NCBI GenBank assembly: GCA_030525525.1
Contig: JAUNEN010000007.1
Coordinates: 1 to 64,000 of the forward strand
Length of the DNA: 64,000 nucleotides
Origin: Erysipelotrichaceae bacterium
Lineage (GTDB): Bacteria > Bacillota_I > Bacilli_A > Erysipelotrichales > Erysipelotrichaceae
Direction of reading: 5' to 3'
Of this stretch, positions 35,800 through 44,306 are shown in pieces. The position numbers and the translations under genes were made by a program. Each line of letters opens with the position of its first letter. Positions within the stretch are counted from its first letter, which is position 1. Under the pieces are notes generated by a model. The model saw only the letters and a program-made list of their open reading frames with translations, had not been told where the DNA came from and made no database searches.

Positions 35800-36684
35800 T
35801 CATTCCAAAGACTGAAAGCTCTGTCTGATCTGCTTCAGAAAGCGTTCTGCGATCGGTGTCAGAGCCTGGAATCTGTTCCGTATGAGATACAGTTTCACTT
35901 CCTGCTTCGGCAGCAGGGGCCTGAACACAAGCCCGCTTCCTTCCGATACATCGATCAGATGTTCAAATGTCAGCAGACAGCCGAGACCTTCCTTCACAAA
36001 CATGGAAGCGTTATAGGAAAGACGGAACGAGCCTTCAAGATGCAGCTGATTGTAATATTTTCCGGCCCATTTTCTGATATCGCCCTGCCATCCCTGCTCA
36101 GAGCCGAAGACCGGCAGTCCGATAAGGTCTTCCGGCCGGATTCCTTTTTTCTCTGCAAGCGGTGAGTCTGCCGGAATGATCAGGCCCCAGACATCCTTTT
36201 CAGGAAATTCAATCCATTCATATTTTTTCGGATCGGGTGCTTCGCAGATCACCGCAAAATCAAGCAGGCCTTTATCAAGCTTTTCCGTGACCTGTTCTGT
36301 ATCGCCGCTGCTGATGTGATAGCTGAGGCCCGGAAAGCGTTCTTTGAGAAGGCGGAGTTCTTTCGCAAGGAGCCTGATCTGCGATGATTCAGCCAGTCCG
36401 AAATACAGATCCCCGCCGGTGATATCATCCAGTGACAGGAATTCCTTTTCGATCTTATCCGCCATTGCCACAAGATCTTCCGCCCGGTCTCTGAGAAGAA
36501 CACCCTCTTCTGTCAGGGCAATGCTGAAGCTGTGACGGACAAAAAGCTTTTTACCGAGTTCTTCCTCAAGGCTTTTCAGCGCCTTTGAAAGTGTAGGCTG
36601 ACTGACATGCAGTGTCTCTGCAGCCCTGCTCATATTTTCTTCCCGTGCAGCTGCGAGAAAATATCGAAGGTTCCTGATTTCCAT
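35800..36684 (-). CDS. LysR-family transcriptional regulator
   Basis: A 294-residue regulator. N-terminal wHTH MEIRNLRYFLAAAREENM, then AAETLHVSQPTLSKALKSLE, and an effector domain (GGDLYFGLAESSQIRLLAKE, LDFAVICEAPDP). The start at 36684 has AGAGGGG about 10 bases upstream; the much longer open frame is an artefact. Divergent to a three-gene cluster (small coiled-coil protein, hydrolase, flavoprotein) with a palindrome between them. Confidence 0.92.
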   Translation of the reverse strand: MEIRNLRYFLAAAREENMSRAAETLHVSQPTLSKALKSLEEELGKKLFVRHSFSIALTEEGVLLRDRAEDLVAMADKIEKEFLSLDDITGGDLYFGLAESSQIRLLAKELRLLKERFPGLSYHISSGDTEQVTEKLDKGLLDFAVICEAPDPKKYEWIEFPEKDVWGLIIPADSPLAEKKGIRPEDLIGLPVFGSEQGWQGDIRKWAGKYYNQLHLEGSFRLSYNASMFVKEGLGCLLTFEHLIDVSEGSGLVFRPLLPKQEVKLYLIRNRFQALTPIAERFLKQIRQSFQSLE

Positions 36685-36716
36685 TGAATTTACCCCTCTT
36701 ATGATATGCATAATAA

Positions 36717-36732
36717 GAATATCATGATATTC
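36717..36732. promoter_or_regulatory. LysR-type operator palindrome
   Basis: GAATATCATGATATTC is a perfect 16-base palindrome, flanked by AATAA and TTATT. It lies 33 bases from the LysR start and upstream of the plus-strand TATAAC box (36767-36772). Likely binding site of the adjacent LysR protein. Confidence 0.7.
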
Positions 36733-36801
36733 GTTATTACCATTAGCGAGAATTACTGCAGCAGAGTATAACAATAGTGCAGACAGAAAGAGAGGTTCGC
36801 C

Positions 36802-37026
36802 ATGGCAGAAAGTCAGATTGAAAAAATGACGATTGCTCTGGAAAATGCAGGCTGTGAGAAGAGCTCTGCCGAAAAAATCCTGAACTTTCTGGAAGCAGGA
36901 ATGAGTGAAGAACTGATTCATCAGCTGCGTCTTTGCAGATGCGAGCGGATGGAAGATCTTCACAGAATGCAGAAACAGATCGACTGTCTTGATCATATAA
37001 TCAGACAGATCAAACAGAAAAACTGA
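36802..37026 (+). CDS. Small helical protein of 74 residues
   Basis: Starts MAESQIEKMTIALENAGCEK and ends HIIRQIKQKN. The sequence is highly charged and helical with a leucine/isoleucine pattern, and Cys at about 18, 44, 46 and 61 (LCRCERM). Similar short 'ENAGC.K..AE.I..F' proteins accompany hydrolase/flavoprotein genes under LysR control; the function is unknown. GAGAGG precedes the ATG. First gene of a three-gene operon. Confidence 0.7.
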   Translation: MAESQIEKMTIALENAGCEKSSAEKILNFLEAGMSEELIHQLRLCRCERMEDLHRMQKQIDCLDHIIRQIKQKN

Positions 37027-37042
37027 TGAAAGGAAGAAAATC

Positions 37043-38044
37043 ATGATTGCAAAAGAAGAACTGAAACTGACACAGGAATGGGACAAGACATTTGCCAAAA
37101 GCGATAAGGTCAATCATTCAAAGGTAACATTCGTCAACCGCTACGGAATCACACTGGCAGCTGATCTCTATGTACCGGTAAGTGCAGAAGGAAAAATGCC
37201 GGCAATTGCTGTATGCGGTCCCTTCGGAGCCGTGAAGGAACAGTGCTCCGGACTCTATGCACAGACGATGGCAGAGCGCGGTTTTGTAACAGTTGCATTC
37301 GATCCCTCTTTCACCGGAGAAAGCGGCGGCAATGTACGCTATATGGCTTCTCCTGACATCAATACCGAAGACTTCATGGCAGCAGTTGATTTCCTCAGTC
37401 TGCATGAGCTTGTCGATCCTGAGCGCATCGGTATCATCGGCATCTGCGGATGGGGCGGAATGGCACTCAATGCGGCATCTCTTGATACAAGAGTCAAAGC
37501 AACCGTTGCTTCAACCATGTATGATATGACCCGCGTCAATGCCAAAGGCTATTTTGATGCAGAAGACAGTGAAGAAGCACGATATCAGAAACGTGCCGCA
37601 ATGTGCGCACAGCGCCTTGCAGATCTCAGAAACGGTGAGTACAAATTGGGCGGCGGTGTCATCGATCCCCTGCCGGAAGATGCACCTTACTTTGTCAAAG
37701 ATTATTATGACTATTACAAAACAGACCGCGGCTATCACGCCAGAAGTCTGAACTCCAACGGCGGATGGAATGTCATCGGCTGCGAAAGTTTTGTAAATCA
37801 GCCGATTCTGCAGTATACTAACGAAATCCGCAGCGCTGTCATGGTCATGCATGGTGACAAGGCACACTCCTTCTATTTCGGAAAGGATGCCTATGACAAC
37901 ATGGTCAAAGACAGCAAATATGCGGATAACAAAGAACTGCTGGTGATTGAAGGCGCCACTCATACAGATCTGTATGACGGCGGAAATAAAAATGCGATTC
38001 CTTTTGACAGACTGGCAGACTTCTTCAATGAATATCTGAAATGA
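37043..38044 (+). CDS. Alpha/beta hydrolase with cysteine-type nucleophile elbow
   Basis: A 333-residue hydrolase of the dienelactone-hydrolase/YcjY type. TFVNRYGITLAADLYVP at the start, FDPSFTGESGG, then the elbow GIIGICGWGGMAL in which Cys replaces the usual Ser. The acid and base candidates are VMHGDKAHS (Asp) and EGATHTDLYDG (His). Cytoplasmic. AAGGAAG precedes the ATG. Middle gene of the LysR-controlled cluster with a downstream flavoprotein; substrate unknown. Confidence 0.87.
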   Translation: MIAKEELKLTQEWDKTFAKSDKVNHSKVTFVNRYGITLAADLYVPVSAEGKMPAIAVCGPFGAVKEQCSGLYAQTMAERGFVTVAFDPSFTGESGGNVRYMASPDINTEDFMAAVDFLSLHELVDPERIGIIGICGWGGMALNAASLDTRVKATVASTMYDMTRVNAKGYFDAEDSEEARYQKRAAMCAQRLADLRNGEYKLGGGVIDPLPEDAPYFVKDYYDYYKTDRGYHARSLNSNGGWNVIGCESFVNQPILQYTNEIRSAVMVMHGDKAHSFYFGKDAYDNMVKDSKYADNKELLVIEGATHTDLYDGGNKNAIPFDRLADFFNEYLK

Positions 38045-38087
38045 CAGAGTACGCACCGGCCCGGTGTGAGAAAATGAGGTGAATGCT

Positions 38088-38600
38088 GTGAAAGTACTGG
38101 TATTAAACGGAAGTCCCCGTCCGACGGGCACAACCGCCGCAATGATTTCAACTTTCAGGGAAAGTGCGGCTAATAAAGGCCATGACGTAACTGTCATCGA
38201 TGTGTGCAGAAAGAATATCAACGGGTGTCTCGCCTGTGAGTTCTGTCATAACAAAGGTGAAGGCCGCTGCGCACAAAAGGATGATATGGAAGAAATCTAC
38301 AGGCACCTGAAAGATACCAATCTTCTGATCCTGGCTTCTCCGATTTATTACCATGGCATCAGCGGACAATTGAAATGTGTCATTGACCGTTTCTACGCAG
38401 CTCTCTATCCGAAGGCTCCGGAATCTCTGCAGAAAGTCGCAATGTTTCTGGCATCGGGAGATCCCGATATGTATGAAGCGGCCAGATTCTCCTTTGAAGG
38501 AGATTTCCTCGGCTATCTCAGGCTTGAAGATGCCGGCTTCATTACCAACCATGACGAAAACTGGCACGAAGCGATCAGACAGATGGCTGAAACATTATAA
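38088..38600 (+). CDS. NAD(P)H-dependent FMN reductase, iron-sulfur flavoprotein type
   Basis: A 170-residue flavodoxin-fold protein. VLVLNGSPRPTGTTAAM is the FMN phosphate loop, and GCLACEFCHNKGEGRC is the cysteine-rich section seen in iron-sulfur flavoproteins (C44/C47/C50-like pattern plus C57). ASPIYYHGISGQLKCVIDRFYA is the second FMN loop. The start is GTG at 38088 with GAGGTG six bases upstream. Last gene of the cluster, so it may supply electrons in the same pathway as the hydrolase. Confidence 0.87.
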   Translation: MKVLVLNGSPRPTGTTAAMISTFRESAANKGHDVTVIDVCRKNINGCLACEFCHNKGEGRCAQKDDMEEIYRHLKDTNLLILASPIYYHGISGQLKCVIDRFYAALYPKAPESLQKVAMFLASGDPDMYEAARFSFEGDFLGYLRLEDAGFITNHDENWHEAIRQMAETL

Positions 38601-38626
38601 AAACAAACAATCTTCATCACTCAGAC

Positions 38627-38660
38627 AGGCATGTGATCTTCCCGGTCCATGCCTTTTAAA
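38627..38660 (+). terminator. Terminator of the LysR-controlled cluster
   Basis: AGGCATG (38627-38633) / CATGCCT (38648-38654), then TTTAAA. Confidence 0.75.
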
Positions 38661-38663
38661 TGC

Positions 38664-38696
38664 AGAAAAAAATGACATCCGCAAGTGAATGTCATT
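38664..38696 (-). terminator. Terminator of the AI-2E exporter gene
   Basis: AATGACAT (38671-38678) / ATGTCATT (38689-38696) and T7 on the minus strand. The first arm overlaps the stop codon. Confidence 0.9.
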
Positions 38697-39840
38697 TCTC
38701 GTCCACATTGATTTTTCTGCTGATGAGATTGTTCTGAACTCTTTCCTTTGTCAGTTCAAACAATACCGAGAATACCGGAACACCGATAAACATACCGATC
38801 ACGCCCAGCATTGCCCCGCCGACGATGATTGCAAACATGACCCACAGCGTCGGTAAGCCGACCGCATCGCCGAGGATATACGGACCGATCAGATTTCCGT
38901 CAATCTGCTGCAGGATCAGAATGAAGACCGCAAACTCGACAGCCTTGAGCGGGCTGATGATCAGAAGGATAAAAATACAGGGAATGGCACCGATAAACGG
39001 ACCGAATACCGGAATCATGTTTGTGAGTCCGATCACCACGGCAATCAATGGTGCATAAGGCATCCGCATGATCAGAATGCAGATGTAGCAGATCACACCG
39101 ATAATCAGTGAATCAATAAACTTACCGAAGATAAACCGGTTGAATGTATCTTTTGTCAGTCTCAGCAGATGCAGGATATTGGAAGCTCTTTTTTCATTGA
39201 GATAGCCGAACAGAATCATCTTGATCTGTTTCTTGAAGCGCTCGTCATCATAAAGCAGATAGACTGAGATAATCATTCCGATAAAGAAATTCAGAACGCT
39301 TTTTGCAAAGTTGATGGAATAGCTCAGGATTCTGCTCATGCCTCCCTGCGCACCTGTCAGCCATTCGCTGAGGGCAGTGCCTGCTGTTGAGACAAGCTTT
39401 TCCAGATAATCGGCCAGTCCCGGGTTGTATGCATCCAGGCTGGCAATCATTGTCTGAATCGTCCGGACATAGCCGCCGATTGAATCAACGAAGACTTTGA
39501 TAGAATCCAGCAGCTGCGGGATCAATAATACGAAGAATCCGGTCATGATCAGAAGGAATGCAATCATTGATATGGCAACTGCAATCTTACGTTTTGTCTT
39601 CGCTTCAAGATTTCTGTCTTTCAGTAAACGTTCCTCAATGAGCTTTCTTAACGGCAGCATGATAAACGTAAACAATAGGCCGTAGAGGAACGGAGAAATT
39701 GCTTTCAGGAAAAGACCGAAGACGCCTGTCAGCACATTCAGATGGTTCATCATGACATAGAAAATGACCACCAGTACTCCGGATATGGTAAAGGCGAATA
39801 TCTTTTCTTTTGTTTCCGGTGACAGATGCTTGAAATCCAT
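38692..39840 (-). CDS. AI-2E family transporter
   Basis: A 382-residue membrane protein with about eight helices arranged as in the AI-2E/TqsA/PerM family: two N-terminal pairs (VLVVIFYVMMNHL, FLYGLLFTFIMLP), a soluble stretch (120-180), then FIFGKFIDSLIIGVICYICIL and IGLTNMIPVFGPFIGAIP with the family's conserved P-x-x-G-P motif. Some members export Na+/H+ or AI-2; the cargo is not predictable. Shares an intergenic region with metK, divergent. Confidence 0.92.
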   Translation of the reverse strand: MDFKHLSPETKEKIFAFTISGVLVVIFYVMMNHLNVLTGVFGLFLKAISPFLYGLLFTFIMLPLRKLIEERLLKDRNLEAKTKRKIAVAISMIAFLLIMTGFFVLLIPQLLDSIKVFVDSIGGYVRTIQTMIASLDAYNPGLADYLEKLVSTAGTALSEWLTGAQGGMSRILSYSINFAKSVLNFFIGMIISVYLLYDDERFKKQIKMILFGYLNEKRASNILHLLRLTKDTFNRFIFGKFIDSLIIGVICYICILIMRMPYAPLIAVVIGLTNMIPVFGPFIGAIPCIFILLIISPLKAVEFAVFILILQQIDGNLIGPYILGDAVGLPTLWVMFAIIVGGAMLGVIGMFIGVPVFSVLFELTKERVQNNLISRKINVDEK

Positions 39841-39936
39841 TCGTTTTCCCCTTTTGTCAAAAAAATTATATCATGGAGTACAATGACCGAATCATTAAGC
39901 TTTTTCCACAATTTCTTCAGAACTGAGATGTTTCTA

Positions 39937-39966
39937 TTGACTTGATGAAAGGTCAGTGCTTAAATA
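39937..39966 (+). promoter_or_regulatory. metK promoter
   Basis: TTGACT (39937-39942), 18-base spacer, TAAATA (39961-39966). Transcription would start right at the riboswitch 5' edge. Confidence 0.6.
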
Positions 39967-39972
39967 CTACTG

Positions 39973-40061
39973 TCTTTTATCAAGAATGAGGTAGAGAGTC
40001 AGCTCAGTGACCTCATACCAACCTGCATGATGTAAGGTGGTAAAGCTGACATCGATAAAGA
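39973..40061 (+). ncRNA. SAM riboswitch, compact SAM-I/IV-like variant
   Basis: P1 is TCTTTTATC (39973-39981) with GATAAAGA (40054-40061). AAGA then leads into P2 ATGAGGT (39986-39992) / ACCTCAT (40010-40016), whose loop holds AGAGAGTCAGCTCAGTG. CCAACCT...AGGTGG is P3 (40018-40040) and TAAA follows. GTCAGC in the P2 loop (39998-40003) can pair with GCTGAC (40045-40050) as the pseudoknot. Element order and AAGA/CAACC/GGTGGTAAA match S-box RNA, but the usual P4 hairpin is missing. It should lower metK expression when SAM is high. Downstream CTCTTTC (40079-40085) may pair with the GAAAGGAAG ribosome site, suggesting translational control. Confidence 0.75.
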
Positions 40062-40127
40062 AAGAGAATATTTACCGGGCTCTTTCTGGATGCTCTTGAA
40101 AAGACATGAAAGGAAGGGTTTTTATTT

Positions 40128-41219
40128 ATGTCTGTTGTTTATTTTACATCTGAGTCCGTCACAAGCGGACATCCTGACAAGATCTGCGATCTGATTGCCG
40201 ATTCCATTCTCGATGAAGCACTGAGACAGGATCCTGATTCTCATATGGCTGTCGAAGCCACAATCAAAGATGATCTGATTCTCGTTTACGGTGAAGCCGG
40301 CACAAAGGCTGATATCGATTACGAAAAAATCGCTCTTTCCGTTCTGAAGCAGATCGGCTATGACGAAGAATATCACGTACTCCTCAAGGTCAACAAGCAG
40401 TCTGCCGAAATCAACAATGCCGTTGCACATGATGTAATCAGTGCCGGCGATCAGGGCATTATGTTCGGCTACGCATGCGATGAAACCGAAGAACTGATGC
40501 CGTATGCAATCCTGACTGCCCATAAGCTTGCAAGAAAGCTTGAAGAAGTCAGAAGAAGCGATAACCGCTTAAGACCGGATGGAAAAACACAGGTTACTGC
40601 ACGTTATGTAGACGGCGTGCTCAAGAGTGTTGATACAATCCTTGTTTCAACCCAGCACACAGCAGAAATCAGCCAGGAAGAACTGCGCGAGCTGATCATT
40701 GAAAAAGTGATCAGACCTGTCATCGAAGAAAAATATATTGATGAGAATACAAAATACCTGATCAATCCGAGCGGATCATTCGTTGTCGGGGGAAGCTGGG
40801 GCGACTCCGGCACAACCGGCAGAAAGATTGTTGTCGATACATACGGCGGCTATGCACCGATCGGCGGCGGATGCTTCTCTTCCAAAGATCCGACCAAGGT
40901 CGACCGCTCTGCTGCATACTATGCACGCTATGTCTGCCGCAACATCGTTGCCAATCACCTTGCTAAGAAATGCCAGCTTGAGCTCTCCTATGCAATCGGC
41001 CGGGCAGAACCGATGTCAGTTTATGTTCAGTCATTCGGTACATCTGAATATACTGATGATGAGCTGCTTGAAATCGTTCTGAAGAACTTTGACTTCTCGG
41101 TTGCCAACATCATCAATGAACTCGATCTGAAGCGTCCGATCTACTCAAAGACTGTCAATTACGGACATTTCGGAAAAGCCGATATGCCCTGGGAACAGTT
41201 CAAGAAAATCAATCTCTGA
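40128..41219 (+). CDS. metK: S-adenosylmethionine synthetase
   Basis: A 363-residue enzyme making SAM from methionine and ATP. YFTSESVTSGHPDKICDLIAD (ATP-binding His-Pro-Asp) at the N-terminus, GDQGIMFGYA, the P-loop-like stretch GGGCFSSKDPTKVDRSAAYY (usually GGGAFSGKD...) and YGHFGK near the end. The central motif reads SGSFVVGGSWGDSGTTGRKI where most MetK have GGPxGDAGLTGRK, and the protein is 20-35 residues shorter than common MetK. It is controlled by the SAM riboswitch upstream. Confidence 0.95.
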   Translation: MSVVYFTSESVTSGHPDKICDLIADSILDEALRQDPDSHMAVEATIKDDLILVYGEAGTKADIDYEKIALSVLKQIGYDEEYHVLLKVNKQSAEINNAVAHDVISAGDQGIMFGYACDETEELMPYAILTAHKLARKLEEVRRSDNRLRPDGKTQVTARYVDGVLKSVDTILVSTQHTAEISQEELRELIIEKVIRPVIEEKYIDENTKYLINPSGSFVVGGSWGDSGTTGRKIVVDTYGGYAPIGGGCFSSKDPTKVDRSAAYYARYVCRNIVANHLAKKCQLELSYAIGRAEPMSVYVQSFGTSEYTDDELLEIVLKNFDFSVANIINELDLKRPIYSKTVNYGHFGKADMPWEQFKKINL

Positions 41220-41221
41220 AA

Positions 41222-41292
41222 AAAAGGAATCTTCTGAATCACGCGGAACCTGAGCGGTTCTGATGATTCAGGAGATCCTTTTCTTTTTGTAT
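41222..41292 (+). terminator. Terminator of metK
   Basis: Long stem AAGGA-TCT-CTGAATCA with TGATTCAG-AGA-TCCTT, containing an inner GGAACC/GGTTC hairpin, and a T-rich tail. Confidence 0.85.
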
Positions 41293-41304
41293 ACTGTTCA
41301 GTTT

Positions 41305-41346
41305 TCTAAATGAAAAGCTGCCGCAGAATCTCTTCTGTGACAGCTT
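41305..41346 (-). terminator. Terminator of ileS
   Basis: AAGCTG / CAGCTT outer stem with CAGAA / TTCTG inner pairs (41315-41346), T-rich on the minus side. Confidence 0.75.
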
Positions 41347-41363
41347 CTGTTCTTTCAGTCAGA

Positions 41364-44087
41364 TCAGCGTGTGATCATTTTTGCCATGACATCATGGCAG
41401 CGCGGGCAGAGATCATTCTCGTCCGGTGTTTCGCTGTAGTTCCAGCATCTCGGGCACTTGACGCCGGGTGCTCTTGTGATCTTCGGCTCTTCATCACCTT
41501 CTGCGAATTCACATGCAGAAACGATGAACCACTGCGGGATATTTGTCAGTGTGCCTTCGAGAAGTGCCTTTTCTTCTGCACTGCAGAAGAGAGTGACGGC
41601 AGCTTCCTGAGCAGAAGCGACAAGCTTGTCATTTCTTGCATTCTCGATGGACTTGTTGACCGCATCACGGACCTTGAGCAGTGCTGTGAATGCTTCACGC
41701 AGCTCATCGGCATTTTCGTATTCCTTCACTTCCGGATAGCTTGTGTAGTGAACGGAAGGCTCTTCCTTGGAGCTGAAGTGTGTCCAGACTTCTTCAGCTG
41801 TGTAGCACAGGAACGGTGCCCACATCTTGACAAGCGCATCCATGCACTGCCAGTAGACACTCTGAACCTGACGTCTTCTCAGGCCTTCAGGATCATCGCA
41901 GTACAGGATATCCTTTGTGAAGTCGCAATAGTATGAACTCAGTTCATTGACCATGAAGTTCATCAGAACCTTGTTTGCACTGAGGTAGTCATAGTCCATG
42001 ACATTCTTACGGTATTCCTTGACGACATCGTTGAGCTTGACCATGATGTACTGATCAACCTTTTCAAGATTTTCATAGCTGATCATATCCTTTTCAGGAT
42101 CAAAGTCATTCGCATTGATGTTGCCTAACAGGAAGCGGAATGTATTTCTGATCTTTCTGTACTGATCGGAAACCTGCTTGATGTTGGACGGACCGAGCTT
42201 GAGATCCTGCTTGTAATCCGCATTCATTGCCCAGAGTCTGAAGACGTCTGCGCCGTTTGTATTGATGATATCCATCGGGTTGACAACGTTGCCGACGGAC
42301 TTGGACATCTTCTCACCGTTGGAGTCGCATACATAGCCGTGGGAGAGAACTTCTCTGTAAGGAGAGCCGCCCTTGACAGCTGTACCGACGATCATTGAGG
42401 AGTTGAACCAGCCTCTGTACTGGTCTGAACCTTCGAAATAGATGTCGCACGGATAGCTGCCGCCGCGTGCTTCGAGTTCAGTCCATGAAGAACCTGAATC
42501 GAACCAGACATCCATGATGTCGGATTCCTTTGTGAAGATTCCATTCGGTGACTTTTCATTTGTATAGCCTTCCGGCAGAAGGTCTTTGGCTTCTCTTTCG
42601 AACCAGACGTTGGAGCCGAATTCTTCGAACAGATCTGCGACATGATCGAAGACTTCCTTCTCCATGATCGGTGTTCCGTCTTCGCAATAGAAGATCGGGA
42701 TCGGTACACCCCAGAGTCTCTGACGGGAAATGCACCAGTCGCCTCTGTCCTTGATCATGTTGTACATTCTGATCTGGCCCCATTCATTGTGCCATTCAAC
42801 ATGATTCTGAATCTGATCGAGAACCTTTTCTCTGACCTTTTCGATGGAGCAGAACCACTGCTTGGCGGCACGGAAGATAACCTTCTTCTTTAAACGGTCG
42901 TCATGCGGATAGGAGTGAACGACTGTATTGACAGCGAGTAAGAGTCCCTTTTCGTTCATCATTGTGATGATCTTCTTGTTGCACTCCTCGAATGTCAGTC
43001 CCTGGTTTTCAGGTCCTGCTTCTTCGTTCATGTAGCCTCTCTCATCAACTGTGCAGATCGGAGCGATGCCGTATTTAGCACAGACATAGTAGTCGTCAAG
43101 ACCGTGTCCGCCGGCTGTATGAACGCATCCGGTACCGTCTTCATCCGTGACATGATCGCCGACGATGACAGGGCAGTCCTTCGGCAGAACAACATGATGA
43201 TATGTGATTCCTTCCAGTTCTTTTCCTTTGAATGTTCGCAGGACTCCCTGGTTTTCAAGCTTGAACTGTGCAAGGAGCTTTTCAGTCATGGATTCAAGGA
43301 AAATCAGCTTGCCCTTTTCTGTCTGAACTTCTGCATAGACAAGATCCGGATTGAGGGAAACTGCCTGGTTTGCAGGGATTGTCCACGGTGTTGTTGTCCA
43401 GATGACAAAGTAGTCATTCTCGTCCAGAATTCCTTTTCCGTCTGCGACCGGGAACGCCACATAGATAGTTGCATCCTTGACATCCTTATAGATGATTTCA
43501 GAGTCAGCGACTGCTGTTTCGTTATAAGGTGACCAGTAGATCGGCTTGAGTCCCTGAAAGATCAGTCCGTCAAGCGCCATCTTTTCAAAAGCGCGGATCT
43601 GACGTGCTTCGAATTCCTTCTTCAGAGTGATGTAGGGATGCTCATAATCAGCGATCTGTCCCAGACGCTTTTCGGTTGCCATCTGAGTCTTGATCTGCTG
43701 GTGTGCATACTCTTCGCACTTCTTTCTGAAATCAGCCGGTGACATGGATTTGCGGTCAACGCCGAGTTTCTGGATTGCATTTTCAATCGGGAGTCCGTGT
43801 GTGTCCCATCCCGGGAAGAACGGTGTATAGTATCCGCTCATTGCATGAGTACGGACAATGAAGTCCTTGATGACACGGTTCATGGCAGTTCCGGCATGAA
43901 GATTTCCGTTTGCGTACGGAGGTCCGTCATGCAGAATGAATGCCTTCTGTCCCTTGTGTCTGTTAATGATCTCATTGTAATGATCGTTCTTTTCCCAGTT
44001 TTCAAGAATTCCAGGTTCCTTCTTTGCCAGATTGCCTCTCATTTCAAAATCGGTCTTCGGCATCTGGAGCGTTGCTTTGTAGTCCAT
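41364..44087 (-). CDS. ileS: Isoleucyl-tRNA synthetase
   Basis: A 907-residue class I synthetase. DGPPYANGNLHAGTAMN has HAGT (residues 64-67) instead of the canonical HIGH; KMSKS is intact (GEKMSKSVGNVVNP). The CP1 editing domain (TTPWTIPANQAVSLNPDL, GTGCVHTAGGHGLDDY) and the C-terminal zinc finger (CPRCWNYSE ... CPRCHDVM) are present, so the enzyme looks complete, bacterial type. A T-box leader with an isoleucine specifier precedes it. Confidence 0.96.
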   Translation of the reverse strand: MDYKATLQMPKTDFEMRGNLAKKEPGILENWEKNDHYNEIINRHKGQKAFILHDGPPYANGNLHAGTAMNRVIKDFIVRTHAMSGYYTPFFPGWDTHGLPIENAIQKLGVDRKSMSPADFRKKCEEYAHQQIKTQMATEKRLGQIADYEHPYITLKKEFEARQIRAFEKMALDGLIFQGLKPIYWSPYNETAVADSEIIYKDVKDATIYVAFPVADGKGILDENDYFVIWTTTPWTIPANQAVSLNPDLVYAEVQTEKGKLIFLESMTEKLLAQFKLENQGVLRTFKGKELEGITYHHVVLPKDCPVIVGDHVTDEDGTGCVHTAGGHGLDDYYVCAKYGIAPICTVDERGYMNEEAGPENQGLTFEECNKKIITMMNEKGLLLAVNTVVHSYPHDDRLKKKVIFRAAKQWFCSIEKVREKVLDQIQNHVEWHNEWGQIRMYNMIKDRGDWCISRQRLWGVPIPIFYCEDGTPIMEKEVFDHVADLFEEFGSNVWFEREAKDLLPEGYTNEKSPNGIFTKESDIMDVWFDSGSSWTELEARGGSYPCDIYFEGSDQYRGWFNSSMIVGTAVKGGSPYREVLSHGYVCDSNGEKMSKSVGNVVNPMDIINTNGADVFRLWAMNADYKQDLKLGPSNIKQVSDQYRKIRNTFRFLLGNINANDFDPEKDMISYENLEKVDQYIMVKLNDVVKEYRKNVMDYDYLSANKVLMNFMVNELSSYYCDFTKDILYCDDPEGLRRRQVQSVYWQCMDALVKMWAPFLCYTAEEVWTHFSSKEEPSVHYTSYPEVKEYENADELREAFTALLKVRDAVNKSIENARNDKLVASAQEAAVTLFCSAEEKALLEGTLTNIPQWFIVSACEFAEGDEEPKITRAPGVKCPRCWNYSETPDENDLCPRCHDVMAKMITR

Positions 44088-44107
44088 TTCCTTTTTCCTC
44101 TCTTCTC

Positions 44108-44300
44108 ACAAAAATAAAACGTCCTCAAATCTAAGGACGTCATTGCGCGGTACCACCTTAGTTCACAGCCTGACAGCCATGCCCTCTGATATCCCTTAAC
44201 GCGGGATAAGACGCTTGCTCACAGGTGATGTCCTCTCCGTATGCATCATATCTGCTTTCACCAAACACAGACTCTCTTCAAATCTTCATACAGGGGCGCG
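44108..44300 (-). ncRNA. T-box leader of ileS, isoleucine specifier
   Basis: The T-box sequence AAGGTGGTACCGCG is on the minus strand at 44146-44159, followed by the terminator ACGTCCT (44119-44125) / AGGACGT (44134-44140) and a T tail. In stem I the probable specifier is ATC (44227-44229) in ACATCACC, which fits isoleucine. Uncharged tRNA-Ile would stabilise the antiterminator and switch ileS on. The 5' limit is near the end of divIVA. Confidence 0.9.
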
Positions 44301-44306
44301 TCCTGA

